A DNA stretch of 64,000 nt, from the NCBI GenBank assembly GCA_016648135.1, contig JADDOH010004202.1:175537-239536 (forward strand), read 5' to 3'. Under the pieces are notes generated by a model. The model saw nothing but the letters and a program-made list of their open reading frames with translations. It ran no database searches and was not told where the DNA came from. Within the stretch, counting starts at the first letter, position 1. The number at the start of each line of letters is the position of its first letter. Source of the stretch: Agrypnia vestita (Eukaryota > Arthropoda > Insecta > Trichoptera > Phryganeidae). Below are positions 22,221-33,045 of the stretch, piece by piece. Made by a program: the position numbers and the translations under genes.

Positions 22221-23560
22221 TTTTTTTATTTTTTTGTTTAATTAATAATATTTTATTACAATGATGCCTAGAAAATTCTTATTTTTTTTGTATGTTGAGA
22301 ACTTTCTCTGAAAGAACTTCACTTCACCGACTGGCTCAGAAGAATCACATGAACCCCAGGCGGATTCTTTACTACCTTATTCGCTGTACCATATCTTTCT
22401 AGTTTAGATTACACAATTCTCTGCAAGTGGGAAAGGTTGATTAGATAAAATAAGTTTTAGTTCACAATTTCGTATATTACAGTAAAATAGACAAGGTTAC
22501 ACAAGAGGTTGTCAAATTCATTCAAAAAATATCAAGTATTCACTGATTATTTGAGATATAATGAATCAATTAAAGAGTAAAATGAAATGTTATATAAAAG
22601 AAATTAATCAAATGAAATACTGAATTCGCTGATAATCTTCAGTATTAGCTATTCAAAAAATAGATGGTGATATGTAAATATGATAGAATTTACTATAATT
22701 ACAAATTTTAATTAAAGCAATATTCCCCTATTTGGTTTCATAATGGGTAGAATTTACAACGTGAAACTAAGAAAAAGAGTTATAATCATTACTCCCATAT
22801 TGGGTTTTGCAATAGATAGAATTTACACTATTAAATAAAAAAAAATACATGATTTACCTTCTGAAATATCACGTTCACCGCTATTGACCTGTAAAATTTT
22901 AGTTATTTGAGGTTTTCTGTACGCAAAAAGTGAGCTCCTCGATCTTTCAGAAGATAAATTAGTATCAAATATAGATTCACTTGGACAAAATAGATTGATG
23001 GAACAATAAGGCACAAGTTTAGTATATAATCACATTACTTCACAAAGTTTAAAGTCTGTTCGGTAGCTCCGAAGAAGCGTCAACTTTAGATTACGTCGCG
23101 GATATCCCGTCCAAATGCTACTTCAACATGAAATTTCAGTATGACATTAGAGTTTAGAAAGGATAATTAGAGATTACCATTGCATCTGGATCTATCCCAT
23201 GGCGTGAATCGTACTTCTCGTATCGCATCTATTCCAACATCAGCCTTGAGTTGACATCCGTGATTGATACTCTGCGACCTCAATGTATCTCAGAGATAAT
23301 AGCTTTTATTGTGATGGATCCATTCACGTAGTGAAAGAGAATGTACGCGCCCTACATGGGTAGCGTATAAATTAGCATTGTCCTATGTACAACTAATTTT
23401 ATCAAGCATCCATCATGCGTGGCAAGAATAAAGGTCCTGTGAACAAACAAGTTTATATGAAATTTGAATTACAAGGTTGGAATCCCAAAAATGTGTGGAA
23501 AAGCTGTTATCTTACCGGTACGCCAAAACACTCGGACGCAAACCGGACCCTTTTAATGAT
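22221..23560. other. Mostly AT-rich DNA, one more complex stretch
   Basis: The stretch 23040-23350 has higher complexity and G+C but no frame or motif that I can name. Confidence 0.4.
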
Positions 23561-23810
23561 CATATTTTGAAGCAACGAATGGGACAACGAATGGGGACCC
23601 ACCACTTTCCCAGGGCCGTTCTATGAGCCGACGGCTCCCATATCGGCCCTACTCTTGCGTCGCCAGGTTGACATTTTTCTTATTTAAAGCCATCCCCGTG
23701 CGGCGCCCGTGTATAGGGCGAACGCCGCAAGGTTCTGGCAGCAAAAAACCCATTCGTTGTCCCCTCCACCAAGAACTTTCTTTATTAAATCAAATACATA
23801 TTTTGAAGCA
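23561..23810. repeat. G+C-richer stretch with inverted CGTTGTCCC words
   Basis: GGGACAACGAATGG (about 23581) and CCCATTCGTTGTCCC (about 23750) are inverted copies about 170 bp apart. ATATTTTGAAGCA also occurs on both sides (23565 and 23800). The interior is CpG-rich. It may be an unclassified small element inserted next to the SINE. Confidence 0.4.
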
Positions 23811-23854
23811 GTGAAATAAAATGCCTTTGCAAGGCGTCCGCTGTCATTTTTATA

Positions 23855-24050
23855 AGCTTGGATGATGACGCGTTGCACTTGTGGTTGGGACACTCGCCTC
23901 ATGATCCGAAGGTCGCGGGTTCGAATCTCAGCCCAGACTAGCAAGTTAGTCCTATTTTCATAGAACAAGTGTTTAGCTTAGTTTAAAAATAGTAAGAATA
24001 TTGATGTGACACGTATTCCGTGTTCGCATCTCTATTTAAAAAAAAAAAAA
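23855..24050 (+). repeat. SINE family 1 (tRNA-derived), second copy
   Basis: Head CTTGTGGTTGGGACACTCGCC, B box GCGGGTTCGAATCTCAGCC, body CAAGTTAGTCCTATTTTCATA and AGTAAGAATATTGATGTGAC, end CATCTCTA, then an A-rich tail at about 24036-24050. The A tail and internal promoter boxes indicate retroposition. Confidence 0.88.
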
Positions 24051-24365
24051 ATCTAGATCTGCGCCCGGGCTGTGAACCGGTTAAGTGATCTTTCTAGTAC
24101 CTACCTTGAAATTTCAATTATTTGCATGGCGCGTATTTCACTGAATTTTACTACGTAATAATATACATACCTCACCAAAATGAATTATGATTCTTATGTG
24201 TGATGAAGGATAACCTTACAATCATATAGGTAGGTAATCTAATTTATTAGACAATGAGAAAGATAATATATTATTTATCTAATATATCAAAAATCTTAAT
24301 TAATAATACAATAAATAGTAAATAGTAATATAGAATAAGCAGTGAAAAGAGACCAAACTCAATCA
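24051..24365. other. AT-rich DNA, nothing recognised
   Basis: No supported feature beyond the SINE tail. Confidence 0.5.
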
Positions 24366-24900
24366 GAAAAGACAATTCTACAATAAATGAGAACCCATTC
24401 GGTTTCACTGGAGGAATATGCACACAAGCCACAACCTCAAAACATTCACCGTCATGCAAAATAAATTGAACAAATCAAGTAATTGTACAGGTATCTTCAT
24501 AGATTCGAGGAAAGTACTCGACAGTATCTACCACGAATAACTCGTATCAGAACCAAAAGAGAACGGGATTAACCAAACGGCCCCAAACAGGTAAAAAGAG
24601 CCACTCACCGAATATACCCCAAATAGTCAGATCAAATGAATCTCCAAGTAATCCACCAATAGGTGAATTTAGATTCCCCCAAGGTAAGGTCCCCAGAATT
24701 CCACCATTTCTCACTCACGTAAACGACACATTAAAAAAAAATTACCGCATTTAAAATCAAGCATTCCAAGCACAAATTATCCTTCATGAGCAAAAGTTCA
24801 CGAATCAGCAAACGAGAATATCAATACACTAGAATAGTGACCTGACAACAATTTTCTAACATTCAAAGTAAAAAAAACACTTCAACTTGTACTTAAATTT
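24366..24900 (+). pseudogene. LINE reverse transcriptase fragment
   Basis: Blocks in order: INENPFGFTGG (the NQFGFRxG block), CTGIFIDSRKVLDSIYHE (the GxFLDLSKAFDTVxHE motif A block, with a damaged catalytic context), FRFPQGKVPRIPPFL and HVNDTL (motif B, PQGxxLGPxLFxxYxNDL). Frames shift several times and stops occur throughout. This is a different sequence from the RT at 21.9 kb. Confidence 0.75.
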
Positions 24901-25244
24901 AATGTAGTCATCAATACTTTTAATTTCTGTGGGTAAATTATTGAAGTTAAGTATACCTCTATATAAAAAAAAAACTGTTTTGAAAATATGTGGTATTAAA
25001 TTTAGGAATTTTTATATTATTCGCATATCTACTCGAGTGACATGTTTGTTAATCTTTAAGTCTTATTTTCTTTAAATATTTGTAAATGCTTGACCTTTAT
25101 ATTAAAAAATGTAATTATATTCGATTTATATTTAATAATATTTGTTTATTAATAAAATAATTTTGATATTATAATTAATATAAAAATAAAAAAATATTTG
25201 AATTTGATTACGGTATATCGTTAAATAATTTATGGAAGTATTTA
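24901..25244. other. AT-rich DNA, nothing recognised
   Basis: Separates two LINE fragments; no motif. Confidence 0.5.
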
Positions 25245-25790
25245 AAAATAAGAGACCTTGGGATCATTCTCGATATTAAGATGACTTACATCCCTCATAC
25301 AGACTCGACATGCAAAAATGCCGCGAAAATGCTAGGATTTATACTCCAAGATTTAGACATCCAAGCCCTTTTAGAATCCCTATACTATAATAATAATTAC
25401 TATGTAATAAATTTATTCATACATATAATATGTAAGGAGTACTCTGGAGTATGGATCAGTCATTTGGAATCCCCAATACTTGGTGCTTATTAATAGAATT
25501 GAAGAAGGCCAGAGAATTCTCTTAAAATTGTCGAGTAGAAGACAATTAAATTATCCAATACTTCTACACCCATTAGATTTTTTTAAATAAAATTAATCTC
25601 TGGAAAAACCAATTGTCCATATCTACTCTAAAAGATTAGCATCAGTATCCCTAAGATAATCCTCAGATCCTCACGGATAACACGAAAGTCGCATCCTTTT
25701 CAATTCCGAAATATCGTACGAGATCGCAGGGGAACACCTTATTTTTACGAGCAAGTAGACTTGTAGCTAGTGAACCACACATTGAGTTCA
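25245..25790 (+). pseudogene. LINE RT thumb and C-terminal fragment (Jockey-like)
   Basis: RDLGIILDIKMTYIPHTDS matches the VKDLGVxLDxxLxFxxHI block after the RT domain. After an AT-rich insertion of about 45 bp (25387-25432) the sequence resumes with RSTLEYGSVIWNPQY, then INRIEEGQRILLKLSSRRQL, the LEYxSxVWNPxx...IExVQRRFLR block. A poorly kept tail reaches 25790. The AT-rich stretch to about 26040 could be its 3' untranslated region. Confidence 0.85.
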
Positions 25791-26425
25791 AATACTATTA
25801 AGAATGCGATGTTTGGGAGAGTATTGCTTTAAAAGCTATATGTATTTATTATAATGTGCTAATTATTTTTCATATTTTTTTAATTGTTTATTTTCCTGTC
25901 TCACTGTTGGTTAGCTTAGCGTTTGGGATTTGAAATTATATTGTTACAGGTGTCACTCATTATTGAGTTTCTATTGAAATTATTCAAGATTTTGTTGTGT
26001 TATTGAAATTGTGAACTTTTGAATAAATCCACATAAAAAAAATATATTTCATGCTTTTCAACTGAAATTTTTGACCATGAATTACTATATTTAAAGATAG
26101 GGTGCAAATCATCGCAATGAAGAGAACAACCTTGTAAAATAATTAATCTGAGCTCTTCGCAAAGGCACGTTTTATGATAAATCATTTATTCATCGTAGAA
26201 AAAATCCAAAAAATCATCATTCATATGTCTGAGCGTAATCGGATTGTATAATAGTAGGGCTGGTAAATAAGCGTATTTGCCAATTAACCCAGGCACCCGG
26301 GAGAGAACGAAAATCCCGCACCAGTATATTGAAAGGTTTAAAACCGGCCAAATTATCAGTTGATCAAAGAGGTAAGCGATAAAATGTTCAAATGTATGTT
26401 GAAAATTTCTGACATAACTTTTTAA
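25791..26425. other. AT-rich DNA, possible LINE 3' region
   Basis: No coding trace. A small CpG patch at 26285-26330 is unassigned. Confidence 0.4.
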
Positions 26426-26429
26426 TTAA

Positions 26430-26890
26430 TAATGGCAAGAAGTGCGTTTTTAAGAATGAGATTGTTATTTTCTAACCGTGACCAAAGCCTTCAATTAAGT
26501 AAGCGTATGGTTCGGTGTTATATTTTTTCCATTCTCTTATATGAGGTGGAGGCATAAAACTAAACCAAGGATTGTCCCGTCTATAGAGCCGTATCTCAAA
26601 AGTCGAGGCTTTTGAGATGTGGCTCTAAGGACGCTTATTGAAGGTTTCCTGGGTGGATAGAGCGATGACTGTTGAAGACCTCCGGCGTACGAAAAATGAC
26701 AGTGAAGTGCTGCGGATATATTATGAGACGACCAAAATATAGTCTAAATCAACTCATCATCCGGGGCAAAATAAATAGTATAAGAAGCGAAAACTTGAGG
26801 GATTGGTATAAGTGTAACTCGACTGAATTTTTCTGTGCGGCGCTAAATAAAATTAGAATCACTAGAATAATCGGTGACCTCCGATAAGAG
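26430..26890 (+). pseudogene. LINE C-terminal fragment
   Basis: Reads MARSAFLRMRLLFSNRD, SLQLSKRMVRCYIFSILLYE, a stop, then EAFEMWL, LLKVSWVDRAMTVEDLRR and CGYIMRRPKYSLNQLIIRGK, ending NLRDWYKCNSTEFF...RITRIIGDLR at 26887. This is the post-RT region of a widespread arthropod LINE group (ARxAFxxM, LLYGxExW, ExFEMWxYRRxLxISWxDxVTNxEVL, GHxMRxxKYxLLQLIIxGKI). It has at least two stops and two frameshifts. 5' truncation is typical of LINE insertion. Confidence 0.88.
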
Positions 26891-27009
26891 ATGGAACCAT
26901 AATAAGAAGAAGATAATTTTTTTAATACTTTGCTTCCCAATAAATTTTATCTCATTTTTGAAATCATAACACTAAAAAATACTGGAGAATGCACCCTTGA
27001 AAAAATAGG

Positions 27010-27150
27010 AGAACTTACTCTCCAGTATCTACAATCATCTATCGCGTTCTAGTTAGCGAAACCGAATGCATGCTAATCCCTCGTAACTTCATCCATCCAC
27101 CGCAGTTTGTATCTTCCTATCATGACCAAACACATTCTTCGCTATACAAG
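27010..27150 (-). pseudogene. Short LINE C-terminal remnant
   Basis: The minus strand reads GRYKLRWMDEVTRD, a stop, and then NAIDDCRYWRV, resembling the GRPKLRWxDxVxxD...AxDRxxWR end of LINE proteins. Very short. Confidence 0.45.
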
Positions 27151-28341
27151 TACATACAACTCACTTCAGCTGTGCTGTCTTTATAAGTTTTTAATAAATT
27201 AAACGTCTAATTCAACGCTATGCTACATACACACTCACTCACTATTTTCATTCTTAGCTCCAAATATTATTTTCTGAGAATTAGTTCGAAGACCAATAAC
27301 ATTAATATTTTCACTCTCTTTCTTTTAACTTGTAGAGTCTGCTTGTCTGTCGAACAAACTTTAGTTGATTTTTAACCCTTTTTCCGTGATCCAATTGAAC
27401 CTTGCAAGCAAACTCGTGGCGATGATAAAAATAATTTAACAAATTTTCGTTTAAAAAATTTAATTATATTATAATTTTGGATTTTTCGAAATGTTAACGG
27501 TTTTTTCAAATTGGAAACCAAACAAATGATAAGGGATCCCGACGCGTGGAGAAGGCGCGAAACCTGTTTCAATTAGTCTGACTCGAGCCATGAGCCTATC
27601 AGACGGTTTCGCCGACGCCATACCCCCCAATACCAATTATTACGTTCTCAATATTCTATAATTTTTAAGGATAATAATATACATGGAATAGATTTTCCAC
27701 ATGGACTTAAAGCAAAATGAATATTTTAATAGAATATCAAATTGGAAACAATACAAATGAGAAAGGGAGTATAAAATAATATAAGTAAAGGCAGCGACAT
27801 CCAAAAAATTAAGAAAGTCACACAATAATCTTTCATTAATACAATAAACATCCTGAGACACATTAACATACAAATAAAGAAACAAATAAGGTAAATATAA
27901 ATGAAATATATTTTAACTACAGTAAGTAATCCTTGACTGAGTTTTTAAGAAAATAATACTTAATATTTCAAGTTAGCAAAATAAACATCTAGATAATAAC
28001 ATTGTCAAGAAAACTTTAAAAATATATACAACGATCATGAATACAGACATCTAAACACTGGGATATCCGCACAGGCTTCATGAGCCCATTCTTTATACCA
28101 TCCATATTAGATCCAGTCCTCGTTGTAGACTTCGCAACAAACAACACAGTACCTTCTTTTTAGTAGGTTTTACTTTATTTTTTTTATTTTTGATTTGTCA
28201 TTTGTCTTTTTAAATTCACGATTGCCTTCTTTTTTTCTACTTTGTTCGTTTTCGTTCTCTTTTCAACGTTCTTCATATGGCGAATCAGTCAAAATTTTGC
28301 ATTTTTCAGCTCAACATTTCCTTCTTTTCCTTGTTCTTCTT
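27151..28341. other. AT-rich DNA, small G+C patch at 27540-27630
   Basis: No recognised feature; the G+C patch has no open frame. Confidence 0.45.
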
Positions 28342-28380
28342 CAGAAGATGACAATGAACTTATCTTATTGTCATCTTCTG
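28342..28380. repeat. Perfect 14-bp inverted repeat
   Basis: CAGAAGATGACAAT at 28342-28355 is the exact complement of 28367-28380, with an 11-base loop. Both arms sit in a CT-rich region. No T-run follows, so it is not an obvious terminator. Confidence 0.9.
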
Positions 28381-29210
28381 ATTAAACAAATTTTCAATTG
28401 CTTATTTTAAATTATTTGAGTCTCAGATACCTTTTTTCTTCTCCATTATATTTAATAATCGGAAGATATTAATAATAGAATTACAAAATTATATGGCAAA
28501 AGGCAAGCACACTATTTTGCCAAAATATTTTGCCCGGTACTAGGGAACTTCAATAGGTCAAAATCAATTTGTCCGGTCCTAAGGAATCTATTTTTGTCCG
28601 AACTTAGTAAAATTTCTAATACAATAAAATTTATTAATACATCCGCTAAAAAAGTATATCAGTAGAGCGTACTTACCAGTGATTGTACCAAATTATTGAT
28701 ACAATTTATTCACTCTAAATAGTGGTTTATGATGTTGCTAATGTTACTCGATGCAACGGATTCCCGTGCAAAATGTCTAAACCGTCACCTGTAAGACGCA
28801 TCGGGCGAGACTGACGCCTCCCACGCCATAGGGATTTGTCCGTTGAGTTTATAAGAGCGTTATTTCAAGTTTCGACGTGATTCGTTCGGTACTACCTGCT
28901 GTCCGGTTCGAAGGGGATTCTCTCTACTAAATTCAACATTTAATGCAACTATCCCTTTAAAAATCAAGTTTCATATAATTTTATATGCCATGTTTTCTAT
29001 AAAATTTCGAATTTAGTACATTATAAATTAGTAATCCTCTTGATATTGCTGCCTTTGTTTTTATATCCCACATATTTCAATAGAATATATTATATTACAT
29101 TCAATATAATTTCAATATTATTTTTATTTACTTCAACATCATTCTACAATTAATTGTAATTTTAATTTTAATTTTCAAAAAAATGAGTCACCGTATTTTT
29201 TATACGTACA
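28381..29210. other. AT-rich DNA with a G+C-richer stretch at 28740-28930
   Basis: Near 28500-28620 three loosely similar TTTTG(C/T)CCGG-type words recur. The 28740-28930 stretch is CpG-rich without a frame. No assignment. Confidence 0.35.
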
Positions 29211-29229
29211 ATGATCAACGATACACAAA

Positions 29230-29745
29230 ATCTTAAATATGGTAAGATTGTTCTCTCAAAATCGATGAAAGTAGAATTTAACAAACCATATTCTAAATTT
29301 CTAGTGCCAACCCTTATGTATGGAAGTGAAGCCTGGAATTGGCAAAAGAGGAATGAAAGTAGGCTGAATGCGGTGGAAATGCGGTCACTAAGACGATCGT
29401 GTGGAAAATCTTTGGTCGATAGAGTGAGGAATGAGCAAATTAGAAGTGAATGCAATGCTGGCTGTAGTGTGGTAGATAGAATAAAGAAAGGTGTGCTGAG
29501 ATGGTTTGGTCATGTGGAACGTAGGTATGAACGAGGAAAGGATGGTTAAGAAAATATATAAGGCGAGTGTTGAAGCCAACAGGAATAGAGGCCGTCCGCG
29601 AAAGACCTGGCACGATCAGGTACTACAAGTATTTGAGGAAGGCCTTGTTAAAAGCCGCAACAACCGTAGAACGTGTATGAGTATTTGTATGAATGTGGCC
29701 GAAGCAAAAGTGGTGTGCCAGGATAGAAGAGTCAAGATATAATAA
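29230..29745 (+). pseudogene. LINE C-terminal fragment, family L1a, copy 1
   Basis: Frame one reads VPTLMYGSEAWNWQKRNESR, LNAVEMRSLRRSCG, SLVDRVRNEQIRSECNAGC and VDRIKKGVLRWFGHVER. A shift near 29515-29530 leads to MVKKIYKASVEANRNRGRPR and NNRRTCMSICMNVAEAKVVC, ending at 29742. These are the standard post-RT blocks of an arthropod LINE group (LxYGSExW, NAVEMxxLRxxCG, DRxRNExIRxxCG, LRWFGHVERM, GRPRxxW). RT is missing. A second, shorter copy is at 48.8-49.1 kb. Confidence 0.9.
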
Positions 29746-30664
29746 TATGTAAATTAAAAATAAAATAAAAATTCACAATTGTCTACAATAACTCATAAAA
29801 ACGCATTGCTTAAACGTTCTTCCTTCCTGGCGGTAAATTCCACATCCCATATTTTTTACCCATTTCCGCTTAACACCGTCTTGGTATCGATTGCAGCGAG
29901 GAGAGTAATAAATGCGGACAATGCATACAAATTACAGTTTGCAGTTGCTGCTTCCGGTTCCTCGCTTTGAATTTCGTTTTGAATTGGCTCCTAAGAATGA
30001 ACCGAAAATAAAATTTATCTGCGGCAGGGGCGGTTCCAAGGCTGTAGTAAATTTGTGATAAATTTAAAAAAATATTTGTATTAATTAATGGTAAATTATA
30101 GACAGAATCAAATAAAGATTATAATTCAATACCAGGAAAATGAATGAAAAAATGTTATATTTATCTTGTAAACGCATCATACAGGCAGAACCTACATAAA
30201 ATATTAATTTTATAAAATAAATGGTTCTATTAGTGCCATCTATAAAAGCAACAGGAAAGCTCTTACACAGCTCTTATTTACAAAACATTTACTAATGAGC
30301 ATTATATTATATAATACAATACCATCAAGTCAATTATAATGGCGATCAAATGTGAACAAGAGCAATACTGAGTCTGTTGAACGAAACAAGATTAAAAGTT
30401 TCAAAACTGGCAAATATATTGGCCGTATCTTCAATGAACAAGACAATAATAACGTTGAGTCACGATAATTATTTTTGATTATTCATCACTCTATCATAAT
30501 GTCACGAGAATCTAAAACAATATTAACAACACATACTCGAAGTCTTTCGAACGTTCTACATGAATGTGGAATTGACTTAACTTTTCCGGAACAGAGCAAC
30601 GTATAATTATAAAAAAGAGGTGGCATCATGCTGGAGAGTTATTTTGTCAAGCGAAAAGTGAACA
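29746..30664. other. AT-rich DNA with a G+C-richer stretch at 29810-30030
   Basis: The 29810-30030 stretch is complex and CpG-bearing without a recognisable frame. The remainder is AT-rich. Confidence 0.35.
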
Positions 30665-30790
30665 TAAAGAAGAATTTAAGCCAGCTCATACATATCATAA
30701 GCCCTGGGCCACCATTGAAAGACTTTTATACATGTTTTCCATATAAAAAGTCTCTGTAATTTATTTTAATAAAAAATATATTGAATTAAT
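30665..30790 (+). repeat. Dispersed repeat A, 3' part
   Basis: TAAGCCAGCTCATACATATC, then AAGCCCTGGGCCACC and the ATACATGTTTTCCATATAAA tail match the 3' half of the copies at 10.4 and 42.3 kb. Confidence 0.6.
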
Positions 30791-30832
30791 TTACGCCGAT
30801 AGTTTAAGTAGTAGCATTGAACATATAATATT

Positions 30833-31000
30833 GTCACGGGTCGTGGCCTTAAGAGACAAATGAAAACACTGGATACTATGTTACGACTTTTTAATTAGTG
30901 ATTAATTATTTTATTAACTGATAAAGTCACTCAAAACGAATTAAATTAATAAACTATTTCTTAAATCACACTAATTTATATTTCATCACTAGACTATGAA
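30833..31000 (+). repeat. Dispersed repeat B, copy 2 (possible LTR)
   Basis: Starts TGTCACGGGTCGTGGCC and shares GACAAATGAAAACACTGGA with copy 1 at 5.57 kb (GACAAATCAAACACTAGAA). AT-rich continuation. Partial similarity only. Confidence 0.35.
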
Positions 31001-31303
31001 CACTTTATTATCGCCGGGAACACTTTATTTAACATTCGCTAGAACATTCCATCTAATTCTCTGGGCACTCCAGCCGTCATCTCGTGCTTATTTCTCACTG
31101 ATCTCAATGTAAAAACAATCTCCAGCACCGCGGTATTTTTGGAACCTCCTAAATTATTAAAGTGTTTAGGAAAATGTTCCTGTCACTTCTAGGCTTTTTT
31201 CTACGTCTCCAAGATGTGGAGATAAGCCTGGATTGCTACAGGCTATTCTTGATAGCGTTGAAACATATTACACTGGATTAGGACAGTGCGAAATTTTTTC
31301 TGC

Positions 31304-31606
31304 TTACTGTTTCAATAAGTATAATTTATAATACTTACACTCTTCCATCACAGTCACATGTCGAGGTAGAACACCCTCTTCTTTATCTTTTTGTATTAGT
31401 TTCGCAATTCTGGTCCACCATGTCCAGCGGGAAATGTCCTCTTCTTTTTTTATTTCTGAGAAAGACAGCGTTTCATGGGCCACGTGTTCATCGTCTCTTC
31501 TAATCACATGTCCGAAGCACCTCAGGCGACTTTCTGAACAACGTCTATTCTGAACAACGTCTATTCGGAACAATGTCCGAACCATCTCAGGCGACTTTCT
31601 GAACAA
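31304..31606 (-). pseudogene. LINE C-terminal remnant merged with a minisatellite
   Basis: The minus strand reads ESRLRCFGHVIRRDDEHVA, then ETLSFSEIKKEEDISRWTW and TRIAKLIQKDKEE, matching the LRWFGHVxRRDxxHVxxKxL...RWxD block of LINE C-termini. Its N-terminal end (VQNRRCSESR) is itself the start of the tandem array at 31509-31850, so the array grew out of this coding sequence. Confidence 0.65.
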
Positions 31607-31850
31607 CGTCCATTCTGAACAACATCTATTCGGAACAATGTCCGAACCACCTCAGGCGACTTTCTGAACAACGTCTATTCTGAACAACATCTATTCGGAA
31701 CAATGTCCGAGCCACCTCAGGCGACTTTCTGAACAACGTCTATTCTGAACAACGTCTATTCTTAACAACGTCTATTCTGAACAACGTCTATTCGGAACAA
31801 TGTCCGAACCACCTCAGGCGACTTTCTTAACAACGACTTTCTGAACAACG
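31509..31850. repeat. LINE-derived minisatellite, 65-bp unit with nested 16-bp subunit
   Basis: The landmark TCCGA recurs at 31511, 31576, 31641, 31706 and 31803, spacing 65, 65, 65 and 97. The last gap is 65 plus two extra copies of a 16-bp subunit (GAACAACGTCTATTCT). Units differ by only a few bases, so amplification is recent relative to the surrounding decay. 65 is not a multiple of three, so the array is not coding. Confidence 0.92.
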
Positions 31851-32009
31851 TCTACTCTCAATTCTCTATTGCGATAACAAAAACAAGTAATTTTCTATTG
31901 TATTTTCTTTAATTATTTTATTTTATATTGACGCTATGAAAACGGTGATTATTTCTAGGACATAGATATAAGCAAACACACTAAAAAGAAAATTGCTTAA
32001 TATTGCACT

Positions 32010-32250
32010 TTAGAAAATATAGAGGAATCGTTACCAGCTGCAAAATCTCCATACATGTGTGATGTCATGGGAAGGACCATATGCGTCTCTAGCATAGTAT
32101 TTTTAAATATATGAAAGAATACAGATTTAAAACATGCTATAATAATAATAATAGTTGGATAATTTATATATCGCCGTCAAAAAAATTGATAATATGTGGA
32201 TGTTCTTACGGAGGAATTGGTGAACATTGTATTGTGATTCGAAAATTCAG
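32010..32250 (+). repeat. Dispersed repeat A, 5' part
   Basis: Carries the ATCGTTACCAGCTGC, TCTCTAGCATAGT and AGGAATTGGTGAACATTG blocks that also occur in order at 42345-42540. The 3' blocks follow only after ~430 bp, at 32680-32725 and 32968-33045. Confidence 0.55.
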
Positions 32251-32503
32251 AAAAGTTATTATGAAATCCTACACGTAAGTAATAGGGGCCTTAGATTAGA
32301 TTAATTAGAAATACTAGAAATAAAAAAATGCCTGAACACTAAAGCCAATATAATTAATAACCAGTTAAATTTTATGAATATCCCGTTACTTGATATATTC
32401 CCCGTTTCGGCGTCCACAATTACCCCCACCATAGCTGTAGCCATACCCCCGTTTAAAAATTAATTTGTTTGCTAGAATAGATAGTGAATAGTAAGTTTGA
32501 AAC

Positions 32504-32543
32504 CGTCCTGATGAAGATACGGTGGTATCGAAATCGGTAGACG
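32504..32543 (+). ncRNA. Hammerhead ribozyme, all core bases present
   Basis: Stem I CGTC (32504-32507) with GACG (32540-32543); CTGATGA at 32508-32514; spacer A; stem II GATAC (32516-32520) with GTATC (32525-32529), loop GGTG; GAAA at 32530-32533; very short stem III; predicted cleavage after A32539 (GGTA). Every conserved core base is present, and stems I and II pair perfectly. Stem III is only two pairs, which is usual for Penelope-encoded hammerheads. The RNA could self-cleave if transcribed. No protein-coding Penelope sequence adjoins it. Confidence 0.82.
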
Positions 32544-32570
32544 TAGAGTTGCTAGTTAAGTGGTTAATAC
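32544..32570 (+). repeat. Penelope 3'-flank repeat shared with 1075-1100
   Basis: TAGAGTTGCTAGTTAAGTGG and following bases match 1075-1100 with one or two differences, which supports a common parent element. Confidence 0.7.
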
Positions 32571-32679
32571 AAAGTTGTTTAATCAAAATTAATAATTATG
32601 TCCAACCACAAAGTTAACGCTATTAACATCGAAAATATTATAAACGCATGCTATGCGGCGTCATGATAAGCGAGAACCT

Positions 32680-33045
32680 CATACAGGTCATAAGCCCAGG
32701 GCCACCCTATAAAACATTTTTTATATTTTTTTTTGGAATCTCAACAGTATAATTTATTATAATAACACAATGTATTGAATATTGGTAGACCAATTATTGA
32801 GATCCATGGCATAACATCAAATATTAAAGTCAAATCAAAACAGAAAAGAACAAACAGTACAACCGAATTGAGAGAGTAATTAATAAAACATAGTAATCAA
32901 AGTGGTACAAGAAAAAAATTAAAGGTTATAGAAAAGATATACCAACCACGTATAAGTTATTTATTCGTATACGTTTCCCATATAAATAGATTCGTCACTG
33001 TGAGACTTCTATAATTTATTTTAATTGAAAATAATTTGAATTAAC
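32680..33045 (+). repeat. Dispersed repeat A, interrupted 3' blocks
   Basis: The CTCATACAGGTCATAAGCCC block is at 32680-32705, and the GTTTCCCATATAAATAGATT plus CGTCACTGTGAGACTTCT tail at 32975-33011. In intact copies these lie next to each other, so about 250 bp of foreign sequence separates them here. Confidence 0.5.

Noticed and set aside
23684..23968. 94-codon minus-strand frame
   Set aside because: Half of it is the antisense of the SINE head (AEIRTRDLRIMRR), so it is not a gene.
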